Source of the DNA: Cucumis sativus
Taxonomy: Eukaryota; Streptophyta; Magnoliopsida; Cucurbitales; Cucurbitaceae
Length of the DNA: 64,000 bases
Assembly: GCF_000004075.3 (NCBI RefSeq)
Contig: NC_026657.2
Span: 14,632,001-14,696,000, forward strand
Direction: 5' to 3'
Positions 35,691 through 48,010 of this stretch are shown here, piece by piece (position 1 is the stretch's first letter; each line of letters begins with the position of its first letter). The notes beneath the pieces are model-generated. The model saw nothing but the letters and a program-made list of their open reading frames with translations, was not told where the DNA came from and did no database searches. The position numbers and the translations under genes were made by a program.

Positions 35691-38600
35691 TTTCTAGCAC
35701 AACAAGAAAGTTGCCATTAATGAAACTAATGCTGAGAAAATAGTCGTGTAGATTAGTTTAGAGCATTGAAATTCATTTTGTTTTGGGGGCAATATCAATT
35801 TTGTTTGGGTAATCGAAAGTGCAAAATGTTTAGAAGTGTTTCTTCATATCTTGATATCAAATTTTGCTTGTTGAGTACTCTAAAATTTTGCTTGTTGAGT
35901 ACTCTAAAGGAAAAGCGAAAGTCTCCATTTAGTTTTTTTTTTTTCTTCTTTTGCTTAAATTATTACTTTAGACAGCGAAATGGATGTATGTATGCATTTA
36001 TTTGGTTATATTACATGTTTAGTTGTTTTACTTTGAGCTAAACTTTCGTGATTATTTGATAAGTCTATTATTTTCAGTTGTCTAAAAGATTTATGGACAA
36101 ATTTAAAATTTTCAAAAATTAGTTGTTATATTGGGGAAGTTTTTTGACCGCAAAGTTGGTGGTGGTAATTGTAGTTTGTTCACTATTTTAATCTGGGGAA
36201 TATAGTAAATCCTTTTAAAAAAGTGATGAGGAGAAAATAATGAATGATCATTGAATAAAGAGGGATTTTGGTGACCCAAACAATAATTTTAAATTTATGT
36301 CTAATGAAATCGTGTGCTTGTAGTTTTGAAAGTTTAAGGGATCAAAAGGATGCTATTTTGTGGGTTGATTGATCCATTAGGCATTTCTTCATCTTTACTT
36401 TTATTTGAACCATATATCTTTTAGTAGCAAACAACATATTTGTCAAACTAATTACACTAATTTTGGCTATTGTTATTTTATATAGTTGTAATTTGATGCA
36501 GTCTGTCAAGATTAAGATGACAGTGTACCTTGAAATCATCTATTAAAATTCATTGCGGACAATTTCCGCTGTTTGAAAGAACTATCGCACCTATGACGTT
36601 TTTGGAGGAACTTTTTCTAATAAAACAATTGTATGAACATTTATTGATATTTTCAAAAGTAGAATAAAATTATAAAATATTTATATCGTATAGAACAATT
36701 TTGAAAATAGAGATAAATTTTTTTAAAAATGTCTTGTAATTAATTGACATTCATTGTGCATAATATATTTGTAAAACTATCGTTTAGATTTGATAGTTTA
36801 TATTTGGGTGTAAAAAATCTAAATGATTTTTTTCTGTATCAATTAAATTAGGGTAGTCAAATCTGATTTTTTTTTTAAAATTTGTTGATACAATCGTTTA
36901 GATTTGGTGTACAATCGTTTATATTTGGTGTACAATTGTTTATATTTGAAACACGATCGTTTACCTTTTACAATCCAATATCTCAATGATTTTTTTTCAT
37001 GAAAAATTACGAAAGAAAAAATATGAAAAGGAAGAACAGAAAACAATGATAAAAAGAAAAAATATCGCAAAAGAGAAAAGAAATAAATATCGGAGAGTAG
37101 AAGAAAGACGATAAGGAAGGATAAATCTGATTTTTTTTAAATAGTAAATTTTATAAAATTTTTTAATTTGTCACACGGATTATAAATATTTTGTTCGATC
37201 TATTTATAAAAGTTAACCTTTATTTATTTATTTGTCCTTTTTTTTTTTTCGTGTTAAATTGGAAGAGAACTGTTCTACTTTAGACAACCTCTAACCAAAT
37301 TGTATAGTTCTCTATTTTAATCTTTATGAAATATATGATTGTGAATATAAATTATATATATATATAATAAATAATTGTGGAATAAGTTTCAACATATAAT
37401 AAATAATTGTGGAATAAGTTTCAACATATTTGAGATAGGCAATTAGTTAAGGAGAGTTTGTGATTAAATTGTATTTAATGTTTACATACATTTATCTGTT
37501 GCTAAAGAATAATGTATTATCAATTATAAATTTTATTCCGGTAGACAAAATAATATTTGCCTTTTCAAACTCTTCAATCAAGTTTGTAGAACCGAATATT
37601 GTATTGACTTTTGCTTGAGCATTGTAAGTTTGGAAAAATATTTTTTATTTGTATGTGTGGTTGCATGGTCAAACATAGATCTTCTTTGTTCATTTATGAA
37701 TCACCCAACATATGAAAATGATTCATATTTGAGAAATTGTAAAAAATAGGCCAAAAATGGAGTAGAAAAAGAGATTTAGGATTGATTGTAAAAAAGACGA
37801 GATTTAGGACAAATTTGGGGTGAAATGACGAAAATACCCTTATTTAATTTTACTTCATATCTGCTCTTCTTTTCCAACCTCTCTCTCTTCAATGTAGAGT
37901 ACGTAAAGGAAAAAAAAAAAAAACCCATTTGCAGTTCTTCTCCTCTCTCAAACGTTTGTCAACTTTTCGCTTTACTCCGGTGTCGTTCATCCTCTACTCC
38001 GGCGAACATCTCACGCAATGTGGTTTGTTTTATTTTTTTTCTAAAATCTGAATCGTGTTGTGTTATATGTATATATATTTGCATCTTAAATGTATAAATG
38101 AAATATAATTTTTAATTGTTTTAAGTTGATTTAGGGTTGTTTTAGAGATGTTTCAAAAGATGTTAGCAAGTTATTATTATTATTATTTTATCTCACAAAC
38201 ATCTCTCCACTACAACAAAAACTACATACTACTGTGTACATCAAAAAATAGAAGGAAGGAAAAAAAACTGTCACAAAAAGTAAAAATCAGCATTTTTGGG
38301 GGGAAAAAATGGAATTTTTTGGATAACACTTTCCGTGACAGTTATTTGATGTCATAGAAGTTACATAAATAATTTATTTAATTTATTAAAATAAAATTAA
38401 TTTTAAATGAAAATTAAAGTCTATTAAAGCTTTTCCCCCAAATCTAAAGTCCTTAACATTTTTTCGAACCCTCATGCGAACAAGGCCATCTCCATCCGAC
38501 CATCTTCATCCGACCATCTTCCGATGTCGTCACCGCCACCGCCCCCTCATGCCTGTCTCTTCACTCAAAACCCTCACAAAATGTCTTTGCTTTCGCATTG

Positions 38601-39190
38601 ATTTTCTCTTCGGAAGGAGCAGGCGAAATTTTTTTTTTGTTTTTATGTAGGAAGGTATGTTGGATTTGCTTATGAAACAATATGGACTCTGTTTTTATGG
38701 TACCCTTGAGGGAAAATGGCATTTGCTATTGGAAAGTTTTTATGGCCTTACCAAATTTGAATTTACCTACCATGTGTTTGATGAAATTTCTCAAAAAAAA
38801 AAAAAAAAAAAAAAAATCCAGTTTTTAAGGTGTTTGTATATCTAGGTATAAATGAATGTGATGTTAGTTTAAGATGCAAAAATATTAGTAGTTGTGTCTT
38901 TTTTTATATATATTTTTTCTTTTTGGCCAAAGCTTTTGTTTGGTTGTATATGTTGATCTTGAGGGGATTCTAATGAATCTTGTAAAAACCTAATTGTCTG
39001 GTATATTAAAAATACCCTTCCACTTTCTTTCTTTAAAGAACTTTACTTCATAGAAAAAAAAAAGGTAAAAATCTAGTAAAAGGAACAACAAGAATTTGGT
39101 ATTATTCTTCGAGAAACAAAGGAAGAAACTATTGCATTCATATATTGAGTGATAATTCATGGTTTCTACATTTAATCTTATTCAAAACTT
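35691..39190. other. AT-rich intergenic DNA with short tandem repeats
   Basis: No gene is supported. Tandem repeats: 24-bp period at 35861-35907 (ATTTTGCTTGTTGAGTACTC); a 21-bp degenerate array of ACAATCGTTTAGATTTGGTG units at 36890-36962; and a 32-bp duplication at 37363-37426. CACTACAACAAAAA at about 38204 resembles a CACTA-type end, without a partner. Long A runs lie at about 37910 and 38796. The GC-richer stretch 38460-38600 has repeated CATCCGACCATCTTC words and may be transposon-carried; I see no frame in it. Confidence 0.45.
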
Positions 39191-39355
39191 TTACATAACT
39201 GTACAACATCTATGATTGTTATCTTGATTTGCCTCAAAGAATTGATTATCAGGATGCGGATGCGGCCATCCCAACCATATCATTGGCCATGGCACAGGTT
39301 GGGGCTGCGGTTGTGGTAGCATTAATTGCCAAGGATATGGCTTCACATTGAACAT
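39191..39355 (-). pseudogene. possible C-terminal fragment of an isoprenylated plant protein (CaaX end)
   Basis: A 54-codon minus-strand frame is rich in Pro, Trp and His (PQPQPQPVPWPM, WPHPHP) and ends CCTVM. A Cys-x-x-Met end is a farnesylation-type CaaX box, and a proline-rich region before such an end is typical of heavy-metal-associated isoprenylated plant proteins (HIPPs). A stop lies two codons upstream of the ATG. I found no metal-binding HMA domain on the minus strand above it. It is therefore either an orphan last exon, a relic, or chance. The composition contrasts with the AT-rich surroundings, which argues mildly against chance. Confidence 0.3.
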
Positions 39356-41379
39356 TTGTTACGGTATGGACTGGATTGTTCTAAATTTGAAATTACAAGA
39401 CTAATTTGTTACTAACTTGAGAGTAAATTGTTGTATAACCTAACTTATTACTTCTAATTGAATGACATATGCAATTTAGGAAGTTAAATTAAATTAAACA
39501 TGAGTATTTGCCATTAACAATAGAAAAACTTTCTTAATCATAATCTATTTTCAAACTTTTGGTTTTTCATATCACTAGGTATAAGCGATAGTGTCACTTA
39601 AACACTTTTTAGCAACCTCTTTTACATAGATTATATTACATGATAGTGTTTTATTTAGTTGGTGGATTGTATTACTCTCTTTAGTTTTTTTGTTCTCAAG
39701 CTTCACTTGTTCATTTTAATCTCTTACAAAGTGTTGAACTTAGTTTGTAACTCTTGAAAATTATTGTGTTTTTATTAGGTCTTGCACTAATAACCGATCG
39801 ATCTACTGTAATGATGAAGCTACATACCAAAAAAGTGATTGATATTTGGTTAGTGACAAGACTTGTTGTAATTTCGTTATTCACGACAATACCTTGTTGT
39901 ATTTAATTTTTTCAAAAATGTTAGTATTAGTCTAGGATATAAGAAGCCTAAAGTTTTACTTGACTATGCATGCTAACTTAATTTAATAATAAATGTTTAC
40001 GTTTCAATCCAAAATTGGTGCAGCTTCTTATTTGCGTGACTAGACAAATTTGGCTGCAACTCATGTTAATCTCACCAAATTCAATAAGTCTAACTTATTC
40101 CTATATATTTTTGTCTGATTCTTTTATTGTTTTCCATTACCTGAATTATCAATTTCTAGCTTTTAATTATTGTCATTAAGAGCTTTCTAACAGCTATGGT
40201 CTACAAACTTTTTTTTCGTTTACTTGTAAATTGATTTGCATGCAAAATCTTCTTAGGTGATATTTGGTAAGTTGAGTAATTTGGGAGAATTGGATTAGTT
40301 TTTGTTACTCTTATGAGTTTTTATTGATATTAGTTTAAATAACTTCAAAGTTATACTTTTGTTGATTTTCGTTTTGTTTATGATTTGAGTAATTGTACTA
40401 CCTCCACAATTGTTTAATTAATTTCATTTTCTATGTTGTTTTGGTTGTTTTTCTTCTATTGGGGATTCTAGTCGTTGTTTCCCCTAAATTCAGAGGTACA
40501 TTCAACATCATAATGAAGTTGAGCTTTCTGCCTTGAGAATGGGTATTGTTTCGTTTCTTGTAGTTTCTTTTAACGCTTATGGATATATATATCTGCTGAA
40601 TTTTTTGTTTTCTTGGCTCAAATCCTTCTATGTAATATTACAACAATCACTACTGTTGTCACAATTGCAGAGATTCTTAAGAATAATGGGCTAGCTACGT
40701 AAAAGACAATAATCCATAATTTTTAATGTTAATCTCTCTTCAGGTTGAAAGAGCATGATATCTTCCTTAAGGTTGAAAGGTTTCATTCCCAGTCTTATCA
40801 AACTTAGGAATAATATCTTTGATTCATATGGACTGAAATTATTTCTCTTAATTTTTTTGATGCACATATAATAAATTTTAATTTTGAAGAAGAAAATGCC
40901 TAACTTTATTTTCTTTTGTCACGTGTTTATGTATTTTCTTCTCCATGTTTAATGGCTTTACATTGTTCTTGGAGATTACAGAAGCTCCTAAACTACATAA
41001 AACATAAATATAATAATCTATTTATCATCATAATTGAGAACAATATGTACATCAAAAGCCTATAAACATTGTAGGACTGTGATGAAGTTTTCAAATGGAA
41101 GGAAAGTTGCAGTTTGGGGTTATATATATTTGACATTTTATTTCATTATAAGATACCTTCGTTTTGACATTTGATCTTCTTATTAATTCTTTGAGTTGGT
41201 AAATAGTAACTCATGTGTGGGATGTGATGATGTGAGTGTGGGTTGTAGTTCCATAATCATCTGTCATCGGCTATCGTCGCCCATCAATCTCACCTGCCGT
41301 TTCACTTATTGAGCAGGTAACAAGTTTATATTTACTTTTTCTTTCAAATAATAAAAAAACAAACAAAAATATCAAGGTG
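39356..41379. other. AT-rich intergenic DNA
   Basis: No gene or recognisable repeat is seen. The stretch is AT-rich with scattered short direct words only. Confidence 0.5.
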
Positions 41380-41937
41380 GGTGACATTTTAAGCACCACG
41401 TAAGAAATAAATTTATTAGGTTAATTGATAGCATTAGTTTTCATAGTCTCCTCTCATTTTCTATTATAGTAAACTGCATAACATATCTTCAATTTTCTTG
41501 TGTTTTCTTTCTTATTGGACAAAATTATAATATATTAATTTTATTTCATGCACTTCATCTCATTCATAAATGGTTCTTTCGAGTAAACATCCAAACAATT
41601 ATAAATGAGACATTCGGTCACTTCATTGATTTTTTTTTCTCAAAATAAACATATTTAGATGAAGCAATTGAGCTTTTGATTTTATAGTGCGGAGTATATT
41701 TATTTATTGAAAGCATCAAAGTTTTATACTTTTACGGTTTTATATCTTTACTCATAATTTAGTATGGAACGAAATATGTTTGATTAAAACAGAATTAACC
41801 ACATAAATCCACACTTATTTTATTTATTGGTGTTCATAGATTAAGCATTAGAAAGAGAGTTAAGAAGTAGAAAGGCATTTGCATGCATGAGTTTGTGTGG
41901 ATTCACATCTCCCTTAGCTTATTTATATGATCCATTA
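41380..41937 (-). repeat. duplicated 3' flank of lectin copy 1 (mate at 62923-63637)
   Basis: Blocks such as TAGAAAGGCATTTGCATGCA, GTGTGGATTCACATCTCCC, TCAATTTTCTTGTGTTTTCT and TTTTACGGTTTTA appear in the same order downstream of the second lectin gene. The duplication therefore includes at least 550 bp beyond the stop codon. Confidence 0.85.
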
Positions 41938-42819
41938 GTTCATAGTCCATCGTTGGCTAGCACTTCCGTCAGGGTGGTTCGTAACGATTACTAATGGAGA
42001 AGCGGAGTCAAGTACATTAAGCACATCCAAGACCATGTTAGTGTTGGGATGGTCAATAGTACTGTCTTTAGCATTAAGACTCCAACGTTGTTGTGGTTTG
42101 TCTTCACATTTAGACACAACCACAGAGCGATCGTAATTTTGTTCAGAAGTCAAGCAATAGTTTCTATTCACATGTTGTCGAATGGTTCCATCTGCATACA
42201 ATGCCCATCTTTGGTACTTAGTGTATGTATTACATCCATTCAGTCCCACATTACTTGAATCGTCTGTAGATTGCAAACACAAGTTGTTAAGCCATTCGAT
42301 GTTTGCAACCATTGGGTTTAAACTTTCTGTGACTTCCCAGCTTTGTGATGGTGTATATTTGATACTTTGCAATGTCACATAGTCTGAATCTCCTGTTAGA
42401 ACCATTCTTGACTCGGCGAGGGCTATAGTTCCATCATTCTTGTGGATCCATTGCTTGTTAGAATCTGACACTTTACCACACTCACTTACTACTGCTTTAT
42501 TTATGACCCCATAAAAAACGTCAGCAGCCAAGCAAAATCTGTCATTCATGGGTCGAATTGTGCCATCTCCGACAACCGTCCATAATTGAGTTTGTTTCTT
42601 CTCGTCACATGGTAATAATCGAGTTGGAAAATTAATACCTGCAGGTTTGTAAGACCTTAGAAGCACCATCTCTAAACACAATCCATCACGACCCACAAGA
42701 TGTGTGGCTCCAGGGACGCCTCCATATCCAACTCCATATCCATAGTTGGGGGGCACTGCGATGACAAGTTGGGTGGTGAGTGAGAAGGCTACAATGATGC
42801 TCAACACGATTTCTTTCAT
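41935..42819 (-). CDS. secreted ricin-B-type lectin without a catalytic A chain (copy 1)
   Basis: A single frame of 294 residues. Residues 1-21 are a clear signal peptide, followed by a short Gly/Tyr/Pro linker (22-38). Two ricin-B beta-trefoil domains follow, about 40-165 and 170-294, with QxW motifs at 78-80, 159-161, 203-205, 244-246 and 289-291. Eight cysteines (48, 71, 96, 114, 181, 196, 222, 238) fall in the four-pair pattern of type-2 ribosome-inactivating protein B chains. The N-terminal cysteine that joins B to A chain is absent, and no N-glycosidase domain precedes the lectin part, so this is a stand-alone carbohydrate-binding protein and not a complete toxin. The first-domain sugar site looks altered (CLEM where the family has an Asp, and no aromatic partner at the usual place); the last repeat keeps VLDV. 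Expected location: secretory route or vacuole. TATA-like boxes lie near 42845 and 42884. Confidence 0.9.
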   Translation of the reverse strand: MKEIVLSIIVAFSLTTQLVIAVPPNYGYGVGYGGVPGATHLVGRDGLCLEMVLLRSYKPAGINFPTRLLPCDEKKQTQLWTVVGDGTIRPMNDRFCLAADVFYGVINKAVVSECGKVSDSNKQWIHKNDGTIALAESRMVLTGDSDYVTLQSIKYTPSQSWEVTESLNPMVANIEWLNNLCLQSTDDSSNVGLNGCNTYTKYQRWALYADGTIRQHVNRNYCLTSEQNYDRSVVVSKCEDKPQQRWSLNAKDSTIDHPNTNMVLDVLNVLDSASPLVIVTNHPDGSASQRWTMN

Positions 42820-43154
42820 CCTTTGATTACTTTAATTCGACTATATATATTTGTTTGACAAAGTTGGGCTAGAATGAAGGGGTATATATACACACAAAAT
42901 ACAACGAAAGGCTAGCCAGTGGACAATCATGAATGTAACAGGCATTATTATTCTAATTAAAAAGGATCACAAACAAAATATTGTAGTGGGGAATGATGAA
43001 TCACAAATCCATAATTGTTCTTCCAATGGATGGGGTTGTTTATGAGGACGAGTATACGCATAAACTCTCCGTATTGGTTTGAACTTTTTGTTACATTTTG
43101 TAGCGGTAATTATGATGAAATTCATAGTTTATCCGAGGGAAAGGAAATTTATTT

Positions 43155-43320
43155 TAAACAATGGTTAAAAATATTTATAAATATACCAAAATATCATAAT
43201 TTATTAGCTATAAATTATTGTAAATAGACGTATCAAAAACATAAATGGTAGCATACTACAATCTATCACTATAAGATCTATTGTTATATTTATAAATATT
43301 TTAGTTCATTTTGCTCTAAT
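43155..43320. repeat. AT-rich palindromic dispersed repeat, copy 1
   Basis: The left part (AAAAATATTTATAAATATACCAAAA) and right part (GTTATATTTATAAATATTTTAGTTCATTTTGC) are inverted relatives. The same pair of words bounds similar blocks at 46.7-47.4 kb. This looks like a small non-autonomous element or hairpin repeat. Confidence 0.5.
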
Positions 43321-44747
43321 TATTATTCAATGTAGACTACGTTTCTAAATCATTATTTTTCTTGTTATATATATTGATCATACAAGTAAATACAAGTAAA
43401 TATTTTTAATTTGCATTTTATTTCACCACTTTTGTACCTTACTTAGAAGAAAGATTTTCCTACCGTATATGCATGCTTTTCGGATAATATCTCTTATGAA
43501 AGATTTATGGATCAGTATAACGTGATGATAAATTTTGGATGAAAACAATGGAACAGAAAAGAAAACCACAAAGTACAAAATTGATTAGATTTTCTGAAAA
43601 CACATGAATCAAAATATAAAAAAGTGGAATAAATAATGTTACAACAACGGATGGTGAGACATAATATATATTGACATTTATAAATAATAGAGATAACAGA
43701 AGTTAAGAAAATAGTATATAATTTGAGTCAAAAGTGACAACATGACATAGGACCAAAAAGAATCTAATGATAGGTATTAGTTTGCATGGACTTGGCCTAA
43801 ACTAACATGTTTGATCTCATAAACATACAAAATGTCTACAAGAACATGCCTCACCCATCTCCCAATCCAAGGGATTATCTTAAGCCTATAATATGGTGAA
43901 AGGTCAATCCTTGCAAGTTAATGGCGTTCCTAATGGAAGGGTTGTAGCTCAATTATATCCATAAATATACGTCATGATTACCCAAAAGAAAAAAGCAATT
44001 CAGTCATAATACTTAAACTTCTCAGCTCTTACTACACATATATTTTCTAACTTAAGCATTGGAGTACCTATGTGCATATTTTCTCATTTTACCCATCGTG
44101 TTCTTTATTGAAAATTACAAATTTAGTACCGTCGTAGCCATATGAATTTCAAACCCATTTGTTCTTTTTTCAAATTTTGATATGAACAATAAAATATCAA
44201 CTCACTGTGAAAATATACTTTGAATGGATTCAAACTAAATAAAAAAAGCAAAGCTGTAAACTTAATTTTCCGTCGTCATATATTTAATTCTCTCCTTTTT
44301 TTCTAAAAAGAAAATATATATTTTTGGTTTGAGATTTGGTTTTGGTTTGGATCAGTTTTCAAACCCAGACCTCAACTTTGTATATATGGAAAGCTAAATA
44401 AATTTGTGAAAGTTATTAGAATGAAGGCCATTTTTGGTTTTACTTTGTAAAAATATATTTTTAAAATTAAAATAATTTTCATTCAAAAATTTTGGATAAA
44501 AATTTAAAATAAAAACATTGATGTATTTTGATATATGTTTCTTTTATGTAAAGAGTTAGTAGTCCGAAGTTAATGGATGATAATAGTGAATGTATCAGAA
44601 GTTGGTCGCGACAATGGTTGAAGTTGGTGGTCAACCAAGTGTTATGGTAGCCACAACAATATAGTTAAAGTGACGTAGATTAGTTCTTTTTAGGATACTT
44701 TGATATTTTTAAAAGAACTATTATAAGTAGCAAAAAAAAATTGAAAC

Positions 44748-44842
44748 TATTTATAAAATATAACAAAAAAAAAAAGAGATGATGAGCTAAATAGAATTGA
44801 ATAATTTTGCTATAGTTTGTAAATAGTTTCAATTTCTTTAGT
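44748..44842. repeat. short hairpin repeat
   Basis: AAATTGAAACTATTTATAAA at the left is matched in inverted form by TTGTAAATAGTTTCAATTT at the right, about 50 bp apart. It is related to the repeat at 43155. Confidence 0.6.
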
Positions 44843-46659
44843 TTATTGGAAAGTATCCCTTTAGAAAATTATAAAATTAGGAAAAAATTAATCGGTGAAA
44901 TTAAATACGTTAAACTGAGGTTGAGAGGAGATGAAAGAGAAGGAGAAGAAGAAAAATAAGAATCAGAGAAAACGAATGAAAAGAAGAAGAAAAGAAAAAG
45001 GAGAAAGAGGATGATGTCAAAGATGAGATGCAAGAGGGGAGGGAGATCAAGAAGCAGATGGAAGAGGAGGAATCATAATGTCAACCCAATCTAACTTTAG
45101 AATTTTGAACAACCCAAGTTCTTCAATGGAACAATAAAATTAGTACTTATCTCCAGTGATTAGAACTTCAACAATACAGTTCTGCTCTTATTCTCTTGTT
45201 TTATTTAGAAGCTTCAACAATCCCAAAGTTTGTCTCGTTGTTCTTAACACATAAATCCAACAAACAAGTTAGGTTTTCCCATAATCTCAATTTTCAAAAC
45301 TAAAGAAAGAAGAAAACAAAAGGTTAACAATTATTATATACAGGTATACGGATTATTGCAATGCAAAATGTTGACAGAAACAATCTTCGTATCAGACTTC
45401 ACCATTTACAGCCACTTGCATATAGTCCTAGAGCAATTTGAGACATGCCTATACACATGTTCTGCCTCCTCCTCCTTCATGTTCTTCTTCAACTTCCTCC
45501 TTCTCATCTTTGTGTTCCTCTTCCTCCTCTCGCCATCTTCTTCTACATCCCCTTCATCATCATTATCTTTCTCCTCCCCCTCCCCTTCATGTTAGAGTTG
45601 TGACTGTTTTTTCGGACTTCTTTTGACCAGAGGCTGCTATGAGCTGTTTATACCATAGAGTCTAAGTAAAGAGTTAATTTTAAATCATAACAAACAAAAC
45701 CAAATGCTAAATTTTGAGCAAATACAATCAATTTGATTTTGACCCATTTAAAATGAATTCACCTAAAATTTATATAAATATATGTATGTATACATATGCG
45801 CATATATGTGTATATACATGTAGACATTGAGTTTTCAATACTTTTAATCAACAAGGGTTTTTATTTTTATTCAACTCAAAATCCAATTTAATCGTTTTAA
45901 TTTTTGGATTGAATATTCTGCATAGCTAGGGTTAACTCTTTTCAATTTTTCTAATTTATATTTAAACATAAATAAACTCAATCGTTTTTTTTTTAAATAT
46001 AACAAACCAACAAAATATTTACATTATATAAAACCATTTTAAAAACGAAAAAAAAGTCCACTCACCTACAATGGAAAATGCAAAAAAATGTCTCAATGAA
46101 CAAGCTAATAATTGGTCTCTCGCGTGTGTAATATTTTTTGTTCACGATCTTATACTAATATTGTTTAGATTTGACTATACGATCGTTTAGATTTGTTTTT
46201 TTTTTTTTTTTTTTTTTGTAAACAATCGCATGTAAAATACAAAAAGAAAGAAATATTTGTTTTCTCATTAATTTTTTTTTTATAATAGTTCATATATTTA
46301 AAAAATAATAATTAAATTCTTAGTTAAATTTTGAAGGCTGTTTCTTTTTTTAAAAAGTAAAATCTTTCATTTAATTATAAAAATATAAAAGTATAGAAGT
46401 AGTGTAAAATAAAAAATCAAATAGATTACTTATGGGTTTATAATGAATGAAGATAAAATTATTCCTTAATAAGGTTGCATCAATGTCATCACTTACACTT
46501 TATAAATAAACTTCAATTGTTTAGAAGAGAGTGGAATATTGCCTTAGAGTTCCAATAGGCAAGTGGAAATTAAAGCTTTTATGTGAGTTCGTTGTCATCC
46601 ATCTATGTCTATTAAGTTTTGATTATATGTTCAATAAATATTATTTCAAAGGAAAAAAA

Positions 46660-47430
46660 AAGGGTTTAAAAGTCATTTATAAATATAACAAAAAAAAATT
46701 TATTGATAAACAATAATAAGAAATATTAGAAAAATTGACGGAAGTTTATCGGTTTATTAGTGTTTATCATCTCTAGAATCGACCCATTTGTTATATTTTT
46801 AAATACTTTAATTTATTTTTTTATATTTGAAAAAAATTATTTTAAATGACAAAACCTTTGAAAATATTTATAAATATAACAAAATATTACAACTTATTTT
46901 ATTATCAAAATATAATATTATTTATGTCTATCGAATGTAGATAGATATAAATAGTAGTTTATCTTAATCTATCAGAATTCATGTGATATTTTGCTATATT
47001 TAGTAAATATTTTGGTTCTTTTTGTTCTATCTGAGAACAACGAATTAAAACTATGATTATTTTTCAATTAATTAAAAAAGGGAATTGTCATGAATAACAC
47101 AAGAATGAAACTATTAGAAAATATAGTAAAAAATTTAATTGGGTATAAAGAGTTTATTTTGTAAATAGTTTGATATTTTGTTATTTTAAAAAACACCTTA
47201 AATTGCAAAGGACTAAACTTGAACCAACCTAAAAATACCACAAAGTAATATATTGTAATAACCTAATATGTAAAATAGAGAGACATTTTCAAATATAGCA
47301 CGATGAATCGAAATGTTTGCAAAATTTATTAATAATAGACACTGATAAACATTGATAGACTTCTATTGTATCTATCATTGATAAAATATGAAATTTCACT
47401 ATATTTTATAAATATTTTAATTAGTTTTAC
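46660..47430. repeat. cluster of AT-rich palindromic dispersed repeats, copies 2-4
   Basis: Three blocks (about 46670-46810, 46855-47035 and 47285-47430) share the order: AATATTTATAAATATAACAAA-like left word, TCTATC/GATAGA words in the middle, and TATATTTAGTAAATATTTTGG-like right word. The middle words (GATAGACTTCTATTGTATCT, ATCATTGATA) are short inverted repeats. Confidence 0.55.
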
Positions 47431-47599
47431 TAATTACAATAATTTTTCTAAAATAAAAATAATTTAGAGGTATTATAAAAAAAAAATATATAACAATCTG
47501 GTAAATTACACTATATAAAAAAATTTGAAAGCGAAAAATGCCCACAACTCCAAATCAGTCAACATGTGATTAATAGGTCACATGCACACATGAGTAATC

Positions 47600-48010
47600 T
47601 TCTTCTAAACAATTATGTACTATAGTCTACATGAATGATCTACTATCATTTTGGTCATAATACACGATTATGTAGTTCTTTTTAATGATAGAAAAAATGT
47701 TTCAAACTTAAACGATTGTGTTGATAAATGTATAGTTATTTTTTATTATGGTAAACAATTGTATAATATAATGTAAATGATTACTAAAAAGTTCAAATCA
47801 AACGAAGTTGACCATGTCAAACAATTGTGTTAGATATGGTAAGCGATCGTTTAGATCATACCAACACGATCGTGTAGTTCATTTTAAACGATGATAATTT
47901 TTTTTAAATTTAAACGATCGTGTTGGCCATGATAAATGACCGTGTTGATTATAATGGTAAACGATCATTTTGATCATGTCAAAACAATATTTAAACAATC
48001 TTGATATTTT
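47600..48010. repeat. cluster of AAACGATCGT/GATCGTGT words
   Basis: About ten diverged copies of a palindromic CGATCG-centred word (AAACGATCGTGTTGG, ACACGATCGTGTAGTT, AAACGATCATTTTGATC) lie at irregular spacing in 400 bp. Similar words form the array at 36890 and the duplication at 24996, and one more occurs at about 46180. Confidence 0.6.

Noticed and set aside
42049..42382. Plus-strand frames over the lectin gene, and the similar one at 63755-63964
   Set aside because: Antisense shadows of the duplicated lectin; they recur only because the lectin itself is duplicated.
45356..45626. Overlapping Ser/Pro/Leu-rich frames
   Set aside because: They come from one TCC/TTC-rich low-complexity tract read in two frames; no domain, start context or exon structure supports a gene.
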